Source: Rhizobiaceae bacterium (lineage in GTDB: Bacteria > Pseudomonadota > Alphaproteobacteria > Rhizobiales > Rhizobiaceae). Taken from it: a stretch of 64,000 bases of DNA. Every line of letters starts with the position of its first letter. Positions within the stretch are counted from its first letter, which is position 1. Below, piece after piece: positions 53,735-63,817 of the stretch. Under the pieces are notes generated by a model. It ran no database searches, was not told the DNA's origin, and saw only the letters and a program-made list of their open reading frames with translations. The translations under genes were made by a program, and so were the position numbers. The stretch is taken from the NCBI GenBank assembly GCA_017643495.1, contig JAEPNK010000001.1, forward strand, positions 1-64,000. Reading direction: 5' to 3'.

Positions 53735-55183
53735 TTACCGAGGCAAATCGGTTTTACCCATCAGCTTCATGTCAATGGCACGGGCTGCCTGTCTGCCTTC
53801 GCGAATGGCCCAAACCACCAGCGACTGACCGCGGCGACAATCACCAGCCGCATAAAGTCCGTCCACAGAGGTGCGATAGTCCATTTCATTAGCATCAATG
53901 GAAACATCACCGCGCCGACTGGTCTTCAACTCGGGTTCCAGCTGGGCGATGAAGGTGTCCAGAAGCGGACTTCCGAAACCGATAGCAATGAAAGCAAGGT
54001 CTGCTTTCATGATGAATTCAGTGCCTTCAATGGGTTGGCGCTTGTCGTCTACCCGAATGCACTTAACACCGGTCAATACCCCGTTACGCCCTACAAATTC
54101 GAGTGTGGCCGCCATGAATTCCCTGCGCGCGCCTTCAGCTTGTGACGAAGACGTCCGCATTTTTGTCGCCCAGTACGGCCAGACCATCATCTTGTCTTCA
54201 CGTTCTGGCGGTTCAGGGCGGATATCAAGCTGTGTCACGTTGACTGCACCCTGGCGGAATGAGGTCCCGATACAATCGGATGCTGTATCGCCACCACCCA
54301 CAACAACAATGTTCTTGCCGGCAGCCCAGATCTCCTCGGAAGACCAACCAACAGAATCGATCTGCTCCCCGCCAACACGCCGGTTCTGCTGCACAAGGAA
54401 CGGCATTGCGTCATGAACGCCGACCAGATCCCGTCCGGGTATTCCGGGCTCGCGGGGTTTTTCCGCACCAGCAGCAATCAGCACCGCATCATGGTCGCGC
54501 ATCAGGTCATTGGCATCGACATCAACACCGATATTCGTTTCATAATGGAAGACAACGCCCTCACCTTCCATCTGTTTGATGCGGGCATCAATATAGTGTT
54601 TTTCCATCTTGAAGTCGGGAATACCATAACGCAGCAGACCGCCTGCCCTGCTTTCGCGTTCATAGACATGCACATCATGTCCGACCCTAGCCAATTGCTG
54701 GGCAGCCGCTAGTCCGGCAGGTCCCGAACCGATTATCGCAACCTTCTTGCCTGTCTTGTTCTTGGCAGGACGCGGATTGATCAGGCCGAGAGAATAGGCC
54801 TTGTCGGCAATCGCCTGCTCAACCGTCTTGATCGCAACCGGCTCGTCTTCGAGGTTTAGCGTACAGGCTTCCTCACAAGGTGCGGGACAGATCCGCCCGG
54901 TAAACTCGGGAAAATTGTTGGTCGAATGCAAATTGCGTATCGCCTCTTCCCAGTCATTGTCATAAATCAGGTCATTCCAGTCAGGAATCTGGTTGTGCAC
55001 AGGGCACCCCGTATCACCATGACAATAGGGAATGCCGCAATCCATGCATCGGGCAGCCTGCTTGCTGACTTCCTCATCCGTAAGCGGGATGATGAACTCC
55101 TGAAAGTTCCTTACCCTGTCCGAAGCCGGACGGTATTTGGGAACCTGACGGTCAATTTCAAGAAAACCTGTAACCTTACCCAT
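53735..55183 (-). CDS. gltD: Glutamate synthase small subunit
   Basis: The 482-residue subunit brings NADPH electrons to the large subunit by FAD. It starts MGKVTGFLEIDRQ; a Cys-rich N-terminus (AARCMDCGIPYC, then CPVHNQIPDWN and CPAPCEEAC) holds 4Fe-4S ligands. Two dinucleotide-binding sites follow: GSGPAGLAAAQQL (near 152) and VVGGGDTASDCIG (near 293). Length is typical. The start is 7 bp after the gltB stop. The gene is convergent to the DUF459 gene. Confidence 0.96.
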   Translation of the reverse strand: MGKVTGFLEIDRQVPKYRPASDRVRNFQEFIIPLTDEEVSKQAARCMDCGIPYCHGDTGCPVHNQIPDWNDLIYDNDWEEAIRNLHSTNNFPEFTGRICPAPCEEACTLNLEDEPVAIKTVEQAIADKAYSLGLINPRPAKNKTGKKVAIIGSGPAGLAAAQQLARVGHDVHVYERESRAGGLLRYGIPDFKMEKHYIDARIKQMEGEGVVFHYETNIGVDVDANDLMRDHDAVLIAAGAEKPREPGIPGRDLVGVHDAMPFLVQQNRRVGGEQIDSVGWSSEEIWAAGKNIVVVGGGDTASDCIGTSFRQGAVNVTQLDIRPEPPEREDKMMVWPYWATKMRTSSSQAEGARREFMAATLEFVGRNGVLTGVKCIRVDDKRQPIEGTEFIMKADLAFIAIGFGSPLLDTFIAQLEPELKTSRRGDVSIDANEMDYRTSVDGLYAAGDCRRGQSLVVWAIREGRQAARAIDMKLMGKTDLPR

Positions 55184-55190
55184 CGTATTC

Positions 55191-58100
55191 CTACTCCGCC
55201 GCAATCTTGCCGAGACGCATGTTTTCCATTTCCTGAAGCGCCCGTTTGTACTCCACAGGCATGACCTTCACAAATTTGGTCCGGTAATTGTCCCAGTCGT
55301 CAAGGATTTGCTTTGCCCTGGTTGAACCCGTGTAATGCATGTGGCTGACAATCAACTGGTACAGGCGTTCCTGGTCATGCCGGTTCATGTTGGATGTAAT
55401 GTCCACCCGACCCTTGTGCATCAGGTCACCACCATGGTGATGCAGTTTTTCAAGCAGGTCGTCTTCCTCAGGCACCGGTTCGATTTCAACCATGGCCAGG
55501 TTGCAACGCTGTTCAAAATCACCGGACTCGTTGATCACATAAGCGACACCGCCAGACATTCCTGCAGCAAAATTGCGGCCTGTACCGCCCAGAACGACAA
55601 CAACACCGCCGGTCATGTACTCACATCCGTGATCCCCGACCCCTTCAACTACTGCAATGGCGCCCGAGTTTCTCACCGCAAAACGCTCACCGGCCACGCC
55701 ACGGAAGTAACACTCACCGGAAATCGCACCATAGAGTACGGTATTGCCGACAATAATTGATTCCTCGGCAACGATCGGTGTTTCCTGTGGTGGACGGATT
55801 ACAATGCGACCGCCAGACAGTCCCTTGCCGACATAGTCATTGCCTGCCCCTTGAAGGTCAAACGAGACACCCTTGGCAAGAAACGCGCCAAAGCTTTGAC
55901 CGGCAGTTCCTTTCAGGGAAACCGCAATCGTGTCATCGGGAAGCCCTTCATGACCGTATTTCTTTGCAACCTGACCGGAAAGCATGGCTCCGGCCGAACG
56001 GTTGATATTCGAAATTTCAGTCTCGACCATCACCGGCTTGCCATCCTCCAGGGCCGGTTTCGCCTCCTCGATCAGCTTGCGATCAAGAATGTCATCAATC
56101 GGGTGTTTTTGTAGTTGGGTCTGATAGGTTTCGCTTTTTTCTGCTTCCGGCTTGTAGAACAGGGGCGTAAAATCAAGTCCCTTGCCTTTCCAGTGGTCAA
56201 GCATGGCATTCTTTTCAAGAAGCTGGCTTTCACCAATCAGGTCGTCAAGTTTGGTGAAGCCCATGTCAGCCATGTATTGGCGCACTTCCTCGGCAACGAA
56301 GAAGAAATAGTTGATGACGTGTTCCGGTGTTCCCCGGAAACGCTTGCGCAATACCGGATCCTGCGTGGCAATCCCGACCGGGCAGGTATTGAGATGACAT
56401 TTGCGCATCATCAAACAGCCTGCAGCAATCAGCGGAGCCGTGGAGAAGCCGAACTCGTCTGCTCCCAACAGTGCACCGATAATGACATCGCGACCGGTTT
56501 TCAAACCGCCATCGACCTGAAGCCGGATGCGAGAGCGCAACCGGTTGAGAACGAGGGTTTGTTGCGTTTCTGCAAGTCCCAGTTCCCACGGAGACCCGGC
56601 ATGTTTCAGGGAGGTCAGCGGAGAAGCGCCCGTACCGCCGTCATAGCCGGAGATCGTGATGTGGTCTGCACGGGCCTTGGCTACACCTGCAGCAACAGTA
56701 CCAACCCCAATTTCCGCAACGAGTTTGACGGAAATATCCGCCTGCGGGTTCACGTTCTTCAGATCGTAGATCAGTTGCGCCAAATCCTCGATCGAATAAA
56801 TGTCATGGTGCGGCGGTGGCGATATGAGGCCGACACCCGGTGTTGAGTGGCGGGTTTTCGCAATTACCGCATCAACCTTGTGACCAGGCAGTTGCCCCCC
56901 TTCACCGGGTTTTGCACCCTGGGCGACCTTGATCTGGATCATGTCTGAATTTGCAAGATACTCGGTCGTCACGCCGAACCGGCCTGAAGCTACCTGCTTG
57001 ATAGCCGAGCGTTCCGGGTTGGGTGAACCATCTGGAAGCGGATAGAAACGGTCCGGCTCCTCGCCGCCCTCACCGGTATTCGACTTGCCACCCATCCGGT
57101 TCATGGCCACCGCAAGCGTGGTATGCGCCTCGCGTGAAATGGAGCCGAATGACATGGCGCCGGTTGAAAAGCGCTTCACGATCTCTGAAGCAGGCTCCAC
57201 GTCATCAAGCTTGACTGGCGAACGTCCGGACTGTTCTGCCATCCTGATTTCAAACAGCCCCCGTATCGTGGCATTTTCTTCCGAAACCAGGTTTGCATCT
57301 GCAGAAAACTCGGCAAAGGTTTCCGGTGAGTTGCCACGCACGGCATGTTGAAGTTTTGCGATGTTGTTTGGTGTCCAGGCATGAGCCTCGCCACGCATCC
57401 GGTAGGCATATTCACCACCGATATCGAGCGCGTTGCGCAACACGAAATCCCCGCCAAACGCCTTTTGGTGACGGGCAACCGTTTCTTCTGCAATTTCCTC
57501 AAGCCCGACCCCCTCAATCATTGTAGAGGTGCCGAAGAAATATTCATTGATGAATTCGGACGAGAGACCGACAGCATCAAAAATCTGGGCTCCGCAATAG
57601 GACTGGTAGGTGGAAATGCCCATTTTCGACATGACCTTGAGAATACCCTTGGCTATGGCCTTGCGATACCGCTCAACAACTTCGGTACCATCAACCTCTT
57701 CGGGCAATTCGCCTTTCTCAAGCATCTCGCCAAGCGTTTCAAAGGCAAGGTAGGGATTGATTGCTTCCGCGCCATACCCGGCCAGCACGCAAAAATGGTG
57801 AATCTCGCGAGGCTCGCCACTCTCGACCACGAGACCGACCGAAGTTCTCAATCCCTTGCGTATCAGGTGATGGTGAACAGCGGCGGTTGCCAGCAATGCA
57901 GGTATGGCCAGCCTGTTTCGCGATATCTGCCGGTCAGAAAGAATAATGATGTTGTAGCCGTTATTGACCGCGTTTTCAGCACGTTCGCACAATGTATCAA
58001 GGGCACTGCGCATACCTTCAGCGCCACGGTCTGCCCGATAGGTGATATCAAGCGTCTGGCTCATGAACTGATTGTCGGCAATCTCACTGATTTCCCGGAT

Positions 58101-59894
58101 TTTCTCCAGGTCATGATTGGTCAGGATAGGCTGCCTGACCTCGAGACGCTTGTGTTCGGACAGTCCTTCCAGATCAAACAGGTTTGGGCGGGGTCCAATG
58201 AGCGAAACGAGGCTCATCACCGATTCTTCCCGAATCGGATCAATCGGCGGGTTGGTGACCTGCGCAAACAATTGCTTGAAATATGTGTACAGCAATTTCG
58301 GCTTGGAGGAGAGCGCCGAGATTGGCGTATCCGTTCCCATGGACCCGATTGCTTCCTGACCGGTGGTCGCCATTGGCGCCATCAGTATCTTGAGATCTTC
58401 CTGCGTGTAGCCAAAGGCCTGCTGCCGGTCGAGCAGCGCGGATGCGCTTTCAGGAGAACGGCGCGTAGGCTTTGGCATTTCTTCAAGCAGGATTTGCGTC
58501 TTGTCCAGCCATTCCTGGTATGGATTCTGGTTGGCAAGATCCTTCTTGATTTCTGCATCAGAAATGATTGTCCCTTTCTCAAGGTCAATCAGGAGCATTT
58601 TGCCGGGCTGGAGCCGCCATTTGCAGACGATGTCCTCTTCACGGATGGGAAGAACACCTGCTTCAGATGACATGATAATCCGGTCATCACTTGTGACAAT
58701 GTATCTTGCAGGGCGCAGCCCGTTCCGGTCCAGGGTTGCACCGATCTGGCGTCCATCGGTAAAGGCAACAGCCGCAGGACCGTCCCAAGGCTCCATCAGC
58801 GCCGCATGGTATTCATAGAATGCGCGCCTGTCCGGATGCATCAAAGGATTGCCCGACCAGGCTTCCGGAATCAGCATCATGACAGCATGGGCAAGTGAAT
58901 ACCCGCCTTGCGTCAGGAATTCGAGCGCATTGTCAAAACATGCCGTGTCTGACTGGCCTTCATATGAAATGGGCCACAAGCGGGAAATGTCGTCACCAAA
59001 AAGCGGTGAGGAAACAGAGGCCTGTCGGGCCGCCATCCAGTTCACATTGCCGCGTAGCGTGTTGATTTCACCATTATGGGCAACCATGCGGTACGGGTGG
59101 GCCAACTTCCATGACGGGAATGTGTTGGTAGAAAAACGCTGGTGCACCAGGGCAAGGGCGGACTTGAACCGCGGATCGGCCAGGTCCTTGTAATAGGGGC
59201 CAAGCTGGTCGGCGAGGAACATGCCCTTGTAAATGATTGTCCGTGCAGAGAAAGAAACGACATAAAATCCGTCTTCCCGGGCATTGGTGGCCTCCAGAAC
59301 ACGGTTCGAGATCACCTTGCGGCATACATAAAGTCGGCGCTCCAGCTCGTCTCCGACAAGGTTTTCATCGCGGCTTGCAACAAAATACTGCTGGTGAACC
59401 GGTTCCGTTGCCTGAATTGCCGGGTCCTGCGAAAGGCATGAATTATCCACTTCAAGCAGACGACGACCAAGCAGGTCAAACCCTTCCTCATCGAAAGTAC
59501 GGGTAATGATTTCGTCGATTTCATCACGTTGGCCTGCATCCTGCGGCATGAATATCTGGGCAACACCATAACGCCCTTCCTCGGGAAGGGTGAAACCCAG
59601 TGCCTTGCAGTCTTCCACATACAGTTCATGGGGAATCTGGACGAGCATTCCGGCACCATCGCCCATTTTCGGATCAGCGCCTACCGCACCGCGATGCTCA
59701 AGGTTTTCAAGAATCTGGATACCATCCTTGATAATTGAATGGCTTCGAACACCCTTCATGTGGGCAACAAACCCTACGCCACACGCATCCTTTTCGTTGC
59801 GCGGGTCGTACATACCCTGTTTTTCAGGCATACCTGCCCGGTGAGGCATGGACTTCTTTTCGCCTGATACGGCATTGGCGATCACGTTTTTCAT
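55191..59894 (-). CDS. gltB: Glutamate synthase large subunit
   Basis: The 1567-residue subunit of GOGAT makes two glutamates from glutamine and 2-oxoglutarate. An N-terminal propeptide precedes nucleophile Cys38 in [12 protein letters not shown]. The amidotransferase domain covers about 38-430, the central domain to about 800, the FMN/3Fe-4S synthase domain to about 1230 ([15 protein letters not shown] is the cluster site) and the beta-helix domain to the end. GGAG precedes the ATG at 59894. A terminator-like hairpin lies just upstream in the leader. gltD follows in an operon. Confidence 0.97.
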   Translation of the reverse strand: MKNVIANAVSGEKKSMPHRAGMPEKQGMYDPRNEKDACGVGFVAHMKGVRSHSIIKDGIQILENLEHRGAVGADPKMGDGAGMLVQIPHELYVEDCKALGFTLPEEGRYGVAQIFMPQDAGQRDEIDEIITRTFDEEGFDLLGRRLLEVDNSCLSQDPAIQATEPVHQQYFVASRDENLVGDELERRLYVCRKVISNRVLEATNAREDGFYVVSFSARTIIYKGMFLADQLGPYYKDLADPRFKSALALVHQRFSTNTFPSWKLAHPYRMVAHNGEINTLRGNVNWMAARQASVSSPLFGDDISRLWPISYEGQSDTACFDNALEFLTQGGYSLAHAVMMLIPEAWSGNPLMHPDRRAFYEYHAALMEPWDGPAAVAFTDGRQIGATLDRNGLRPARYIVTSDDRIIMSSEAGVLPIREEDIVCKWRLQPGKMLLIDLEKGTIISDAEIKKDLANQNPYQEWLDKTQILLEEMPKPTRRSPESASALLDRQQAFGYTQEDLKILMAPMATTGQEAIGSMGTDTPISALSSKPKLLYTYFKQLFAQVTNPPIDPIREESVMSLVSLIGPRPNLFDLEGLSEHKRLEVRQPILTNHDLEKIREISEIADNQFMSQTLDITYRADRGAEGMRSALDTLCERAENAVNNGYNIIILSDRQISRNRLAIPALLATAAVHHHLIRKGLRTSVGLVVESGEPREIHHFCVLAGYGAEAINPYLAFETLGEMLEKGELPEEVDGTEVVERYRKAIAKGILKVMSKMGISTYQSYCGAQIFDAVGLSSEFINEYFFGTSTMIEGVGLEEIAEETVARHQKAFGGDFVLRNALDIGGEYAYRMRGEAHAWTPNNIAKLQHAVRGNSPETFAEFSADANLVSEENATIRGLFEIRMAEQSGRSPVKLDDVEPASEIVKRFSTGAMSFGSISREAHTTLAVAMNRMGGKSNTGEGGEEPDRFYPLPDGSPNPERSAIKQVASGRFGVTTEYLANSDMIQIKVAQGAKPGEGGQLPGHKVDAVIAKTRHSTPGVGLISPPPHHDIYSIEDLAQLIYDLKNVNPQADISVKLVAEIGVGTVAAGVAKARADHITISGYDGGTGASPLTSLKHAGSPWELGLAETQQTLVLNRLRSRIRLQVDGGLKTGRDVIIGALLGADEFGFSTAPLIAAGCLMMRKCHLNTCPVGIATQDPVLRKRFRGTPEHVINYFFFVAEEVRQYMADMGFTKLDDLIGESQLLEKNAMLDHWKGKGLDFTPLFYKPEAEKSETYQTQLQKHPIDDILDRKLIEEAKPALEDGKPVMVETEISNINRSAGAMLSGQVAKKYGHEGLPDDTIAVSLKGTAGQSFGAFLAKGVSFDLQGAGNDYVGKGLSGGRIVIRPPQETPIVAEESIIVGNTVLYGAISGECYFRGVAGERFAVRNSGAIAVVEGVGDHGCEYMTGGVVVVLGGTGRNFAAGMSGGVAYVINESGDFEQRCNLAMVEIEPVPEEDDLLEKLHHHGGDLMHKGRVDITSNMNRHDQERLYQLIVSHMHYTGSTRAKQILDDWDNYRTKFVKVMPVEYKRALQEMENMRLGKIAAE

Positions 59895-59910
59895 GTCGTC
59901 ACTCCAGATC

Positions 59911-59935
59911 AAAAAACCGGCAAACAGGTTTGCCG
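59911..59935 (-). terminator. Terminator-like hairpin in the gltB leader (candidate attenuator)
   Basis: On the minus strand CGGCAAA and TTTGCCG form a perfect 7-bp stem with a CCTG loop, then G and TTTTTT. It ends about eight bases before the gltB ribosome site and 17 before the ATG, so it could attenuate transcription. Confidence 0.6.
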
Positions 59936-60019
59936 ATTTTCGCAAAACAGGTTGGTTTGGTTAAGCCGAAAACAGGACCACCCATCCTGCCTTCCAGCAG
60001 CCCGATCGAACGCTTTCAA

Positions 60020-60037
60020 ACGTTTCACACGTTTCAC
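60020..60037. repeat. 9-bp tandem repeat ACGTTTCAC x2 upstream of gltB
   Basis: Two perfect adjacent copies, preceded at 60011 by the related CGCTTTCAA. They lie about 125-145 bp upstream of gltB and could be operator units. Confidence 0.5.
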
Positions 60038-60060
60038 AGCATCGTAAACCGCAGAAAAAG

Positions 60061-60075
60061 GACAGTAATACTGAC
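60061..60075. promoter_or_regulatory. Palindrome upstream of gltB
   Basis: CAGTA-A-TACTG inside GACAGTAATACTGAC, 13 of 15 positions symmetric. A candidate operator in the divergent region. Confidence 0.3.
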
Positions 60076-60285
60076 CCTTTTCGGATTGAGAATGCCAAAT
60101 TTTGCCTACACGGGCAAGTGATAAAGCTGACGCACCCGGATTGCTGCAGACTGGTGGTCATATACCAGAGCATTCATAGCATGTTTTCCGAATGTTTTCA
60201 CGACATCATGGCAATCAAGCTTTTCATTTCATGTTGAAACCAATTGCGATAGAAGAGGCCGAAACTGAATACGGAACGAAAAAAC

Positions 60286-61338
60286 ATGCTGTTTGCCAGT
60301 GACAATTGTGCGGGTGTTGCCCCCGAAATCTCCCAGGCCCTTGCACGCCATGCTGACGGAATGGCACATGCCTATGGAAAAGGCGATCTCGACAGGGAAA
60401 TGGAAGCCAGACTGGCTGAACTGTTTGAAACCGAAGCTTCTGTTTTCTTCGTGGGTACAGGCACAGCAGCAAACTCACTGGCTGCTGCAGGTGTAATGAA
60501 GCCGGGAGGCATGGTGTTTTGTCACAGTGAGGCACATGTTCAGGTAAGCGAAGCAGGAGCACCCGAGTTCCTGTCAGGAGGCGGTCGCCTCGTGCCGATA
60601 AGCGGGCCGCTTGGCAAAATTGATCCGCAGAAACTTGATCGCGCAGCAATGCAAACACCACGGGATTTCAACCATCTGGGACAAGGGGTTATGGCAACCA
60701 TAACCCAGGCGAGTGAAGCAGGAACGGTCTACTCCCTGGAAGAAATCGCGGCCATAGGTGAAATTTCCGCCAAACACGGCCTTGCACTGCACATGGATGG
60801 AGCCCGCTTTGCCAATGCACTGGTGAAACTGGATTGCACGCCGGCGGAAATGACATGGAAAAGGGGCGTCGACATGGTTTCGTTCGGTGCAACAAAGAAC
60901 GGATGCTGGTGCGCGGAAGCCCTTGTTGTTTTCAATCGCGACCTGTCTTCCCACTTCCAGTTTCTTCGCAAGCGGGCAGGCCATCTGTTTTCAAAAACCC
61001 GTTTCATCAGTGCCCAGTTCGAAGCTTATCTGGAAGACGGCTTATGGCTTGATCTGGCAAGACATTCAAACTCGATCGGCAAGGAACTAGAGGCAACGGT
61101 TCGTGATTCAAATCGCGCCCGTCTGGCTTGGCCGAGCGACAGCAACCAGGTCTTTTTCATTACCGACCAGACACATGCAGAACAAATGAAGAGCAAGGGC
61201 GCCACTTTCCATGCATTCCCCACTCCCAAGGGCATGGAAGAAGATATCGGAGAAAATGAACAGGTTTACAGGCTGGTTGGTGCATTTTCCTCAACATCGG
61301 ATGACGTGAAGCAGTTTGCCGATTTGCTGGCCGGATAA
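60286..61338 (+). CDS. ltaE: Low-specificity L-threonine aldolase
   Basis: The 350-residue PLP enzyme of fold type I splits threonine or allo-threonine to glycine and acetaldehyde. MLFASDNCAGVAPEI starts the family consensus. HMDGARFANAL (near 167-177) holds the PLP-stacking and pyridine-binding residues, and Lys203 in SFGATKNGC is the predicted Schiff base. The usual family Trp/Tyr after SDN is Cys here. The ribosome site is weak (GGAACG). It is divergent from gltB and convergent to hsp20. Specificity is inferred. Confidence 0.88.
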   Translation: MLFASDNCAGVAPEISQALARHADGMAHAYGKGDLDREMEARLAELFETEASVFFVGTGTAANSLAAAGVMKPGGMVFCHSEAHVQVSEAGAPEFLSGGGRLVPISGPLGKIDPQKLDRAAMQTPRDFNHLGQGVMATITQASEAGTVYSLEEIAAIGEISAKHGLALHMDGARFANALVKLDCTPAEMTWKRGVDMVSFGATKNGCWCAEALVVFNRDLSSHFQFLRKRAGHLFSKTRFISAQFEAYLEDGLWLDLARHSNSIGKELEATVRDSNRARLAWPSDSNQVFFITDQTHAEQMKSKGATFHAFPTPKGMEEDIGENEQVYRLVGAFSSTSDDVKQFADLLAG

Positions 61339-61353
61339 GCATGCCGTCCAAAC

Positions 61354-61380
61354 AAAAAGGCGCCCCGTCCGGAGCGCCTC
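61354..61380 (-). terminator. Intrinsic terminator after hsp20
   Basis: AGGCGC and GCGCCT stem around a GC-rich loop. On the minus strand CCTTTTTG provides the T-run. It also lies 16 bp past the threonine aldolase stop codon. Confidence 0.65.
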
Positions 61381-61426
61381 ATTCAACCTTTGAAAGTCCC
61401 GGTTTCAGGACAAGCCAGTCAATCGG

Positions 61427-61891
61427 TTAGCTGGCTTTCTTTCCTTCAATCTGTTTTGCAGAGCCATTTCCGATCGCAATCTTGCGCGGTTTCATGGCTT
61501 CGGGAATTTCCCGTACCAGATCAATATGAAGCAGGCCGTTTTCCAGGCTGGCCTCACGTACCTCGACATGATCAGCCAATTGGAAGCGACGCTCAAAAGA
61601 ACGCCCGGCAATGCCACGGAACAGGACTTTCTTGTCTTCGCCTTCACTGGATTCGGACTTCTCTCCGGTTACAGTGAGCGTGTTTTGCTTGGCTTCAATA
61701 TTGAGTTCGTCCTCAGTAAAGCCTGCAACAGCCATGCTGATGCGATATGCATCATCAGCAGTACGCTCGATATTGTATGGCGGATAGGTTTGCCCACCAT
61801 TATCTGGTGGCGTCATGTTGTCCAGCAACGAAAACAGACGGTCAAAACCGACAGTCGAACGGTAAAGTGGTGAATAATCAATAGCACGCAT
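61427..61891 (-). CDS. Hsp20 small heat-shock protein (IbpA type)
   Basis: The 154-residue ATP-independent holdase has the alpha-crystallin domain (about 36-130: PPYNIERTADDAYRISMAVA, then LTVTGEK and RGIAGRSFERRFQLADHVEV) and a short basic tail. The N-terminus (MRAIDYSPLYRSTVGFDRLF) is the class A Hsp20 signature of alphaproteobacteria. A perfect AGGAGG lies seven bases before the ATG. The gap to the divergent hydrolase gene is only 40 bp, so the heat-shock promoter or leader must overlap that gene. Confidence 0.93.
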   Translation of the reverse strand: MRAIDYSPLYRSTVGFDRLFSLLDNMTPPDNGGQTYPPYNIERTADDAYRISMAVAGFTEDELNIEAKQNTLTVTGEKSESSEGEDKKVLFRGIAGRSFERRFQLADHVEVREASLENGLLHIDLVREIPEAMKPRKIAIGNGSAKQIEGKKAS

Positions 61892-61931
61892 GTAAATGTC
61901 CTCCTTGAAGCGACGTTTGCGTTAACCGGGC

Positions 61932-63020
61932 ATGATTGCCCATTATGCGCCTCTCTCTTTCAAGCAGAGGCTTTCATCGGACCCATCTGGCGTCCGAGTG
62001 ATTATTTGGGTATTGCTGTTGGGTGTTGCAATAAACCTGGCCAGAAAATTTTTCCAATATCCCGCCGTGACCCTGAAAAATACACCCTACAATCCGGTAC
62101 CAGAGGATGCCTTTTCAGGCTATATCGAAACTCCGGACAATATCCGTCTGAGATACGCCCGCTGGAAGGCAACTGCCCATCCAGCAAAGGGTACGGTTTT
62201 GCTTTTGCATGGCCGGACCGAATGCATCGAAAAACTGTTTGAAACGGTGAGTGACCTTCGCAAACGGGGGTTTGAGGTACTTACCTTCGACTGGCGCGGC
62301 CAGGGCGGTTCTTCACGGCTCATACAGAACAAACTGGCAGGCTATATTGACGATTACGAGGACTACATTGTCGATCTGGAAACCGTATTCCAGCAGGTAG
62401 CCCTACCCGATTGCAAGGCACCCTATTACATTCTTGCCCACTCGACAGGCGGCCTCATATCCCTACTCGCAGCACCGCGTTTTGCAAACAAGGTCCGACG
62501 GATGGTGCTTTCAAGTCCGCTGCTTGGCCTTGAGAACCGGGGATTGCCTCAGCCGGGCATCCGCCTGCTCTCGGGCTTCATGTCTGCGATAGGGCTTGGC
62601 GAAAGCTATCTCGGCAGTGGTTCCACACCTGCAGAAAGTTCAAGCTTTGCAGGCAATATCTACACCAGCGACCCTGAGCGTTTCGACCGGAACCGCCGTC
62701 TGGTGGAAGATTTCCGGGAACTGGCAGTGGGCGGAACAACCGCTGCATGGGTGTTTGCAACCTGTCAGGCGATGGAACTGGTTCACGACATGGATTTCTA
62801 CACCGGAATATCCATCCCTTCACTGCTTGTACTTGCAGGCAACGAGCAGGTGGTTTCAAACCAGGCAATTGAGGAACTGGGCGCCAGACTGCGTGCCGGG
62901 TCAACCCTGACCATTGATGGTGCAAAACACGAGATATTGCAGGAACATGACATTTACCGGGAGCAATTGCTGGCCGCATTTGACTCATTCATTCCCGGTT
63001 CGGATGAAACCGGCCCTTGA
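61932..63020 (+). CDS. Membrane-anchored alpha/beta hydrolase (lysophospholipase-like)
   Basis: The 362-residue protein has one hydrophobic helix (about 22-38) and a serine-aminopeptidase-S33 type hydrolase domain (about 70-355). LLHGRTE (91-97) is the oxyanion stretch, AHSTGG gives nucleophile Ser171, and the final GAKHEILQEHD supplies the His. This pattern resembles monoacylglycerol lipase/PldB-like enzymes acting on lipids. The ATG at 61932 lacks a clear ribosome site. The divergent hsp20 gene is 40 bp away. The substrate is unknown. Confidence 0.87.
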   Translation: MIAHYAPLSFKQRLSSDPSGVRVIIWVLLLGVAINLARKFFQYPAVTLKNTPYNPVPEDAFSGYIETPDNIRLRYARWKATAHPAKGTVLLLHGRTECIEKLFETVSDLRKRGFEVLTFDWRGQGGSSRLIQNKLAGYIDDYEDYIVDLETVFQQVALPDCKAPYYILAHSTGGLISLLAAPRFANKVRRMVLSSPLLGLENRGLPQPGIRLLSGFMSAIGLGESYLGSGSTPAESSSFAGNIYTSDPERFDRNRRLVEDFRELAVGGTTAAWVFATCQAMELVHDMDFYTGISIPSLLVLAGNEQVVSNQAIEELGARLRAGSTLTIDGAKHEILQEHDIYREQLLAAFDSFIPGSDETGP

Positions 63021-63031
63021 GTTTTCAGGCC

Positions 63032-63811
63032 TCAGGCATTGAGAAGGTCAAGCGCGCGCTCATGCAGTGAACGGTTTGCAGCGGCCACAATCCGGCCGTC
63101 CGATGACGCACTTTCCCCCTGCCAGCCGGTTATAATTCCACCTGCATTTTCTATGATCGGGATGAGAGCCGCGATATCATACACGTTGAGGCCGGTTTCA
63201 ATCACCAGGCCCAGATGACCGGCAGCAAGTTGTGCATAGGCATAACAGTCCGCTCCGTACCTGACCAAGCGGCAGGATTGCGCAACCCTGTTGAAACACT
63301 CCGCATCCCTTTCATTGAAGAGTTCCGGCGCGGTTGTCATCATGATCACATCGGACAACTCTGTCACTTGGGAAGTTTGCAGCGTCTGTGTGCGTCCGTT
63401 GTGTTCAAACACGCTTGACTGGCCATCACTGAGGTAACGCTCACCCGTGAAAGGCTGGTTCATGATTCCTGCCAACGGTTTGCCGTTCTCGTAAAGACCG
63501 ATCAGTGTTCCCCACACGGGGATACCGGCAATAAAAGCCCTCGTACCGTCCACCGGATCGACAATCCAGCGAAACCGGGCATCCTCGTTTACGGAACCAA
63601 ACTCTTCGCCGGTAATGCCGTGGTCAGGATGTTTTTCTGTTAGCAGGTTTCGGATCGCAAGTTCAGCCTGCCGGTCGGCTTCCGTAACCGGATCGAACGC
63701 CTTCATATCCTTGTTGTCTACTCCAAGCCCGGTCCGGAACCTGGGAAGGGTCTCGAGCGCGGCCGCATCACAAAGCTGATGCAATATTGAGCTGATTTCG
63801 CCGGGTGTCAT
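63032..63811 (-). CDS. hisN: Histidinol-phosphatase, inositol monophosphatase type
   Basis: The 259-residue enzyme removes phosphate from histidinol phosphate in histidine synthesis. The Mg2+ site is intact: Glu70 in GEEFG and Asp85/Asp88 in WIVDPVDGTRAFIAGIP (82-98). The RAFIAGIP end distinguishes HisN from SuhB, whose loop usually reads TNFLHGIP. GLNVYDIAALIPIIENAGG is the second metal motif. The preceding N-formylglutamate amidohydrolase gene ends six bases upstream on the same strand, so the two probably form an operon. Confidence 0.9.
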   Translation of the reverse strand: MTPGEISSILHQLCDAAALETLPRFRTGLGVDNKDMKAFDPVTEADRQAELAIRNLLTEKHPDHGITGEEFGSVNEDARFRWIVDPVDGTRAFIAGIPVWGTLIGLYENGKPLAGIMNQPFTGERYLSDGQSSVFEHNGRTQTLQTSQVTELSDVIMMTTAPELFNERDAECFNRVAQSCRLVRYGADCYAYAQLAAGHLGLVIETGLNVYDIAALIPIIENAGGIITGWQGESASSDGRIVAAANRSLHERALDLLNA

Positions 63812-63817
63812 GATTGA

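Larger units (their letters stand above)
59895..60285. other. 391-bp divergent region between gltB and the threonine aldolase gene
   Basis: This carries the gltB promoter and leader and the upstream region of the aldolase gene. Structures seen are a terminator-like hairpin (59911-59935), a palindrome at 60061-60075 and a tandem 9-bp repeat at 60020-60037. No further gene is supported. Confidence 0.6.

Noticed and set aside
57345-58670. 441-codon open frame opposite gltB, with others at 56115-56846 and 58501-58818
   Set aside because: They are shadows of the very long gltB coding region; the translations look like random composition.
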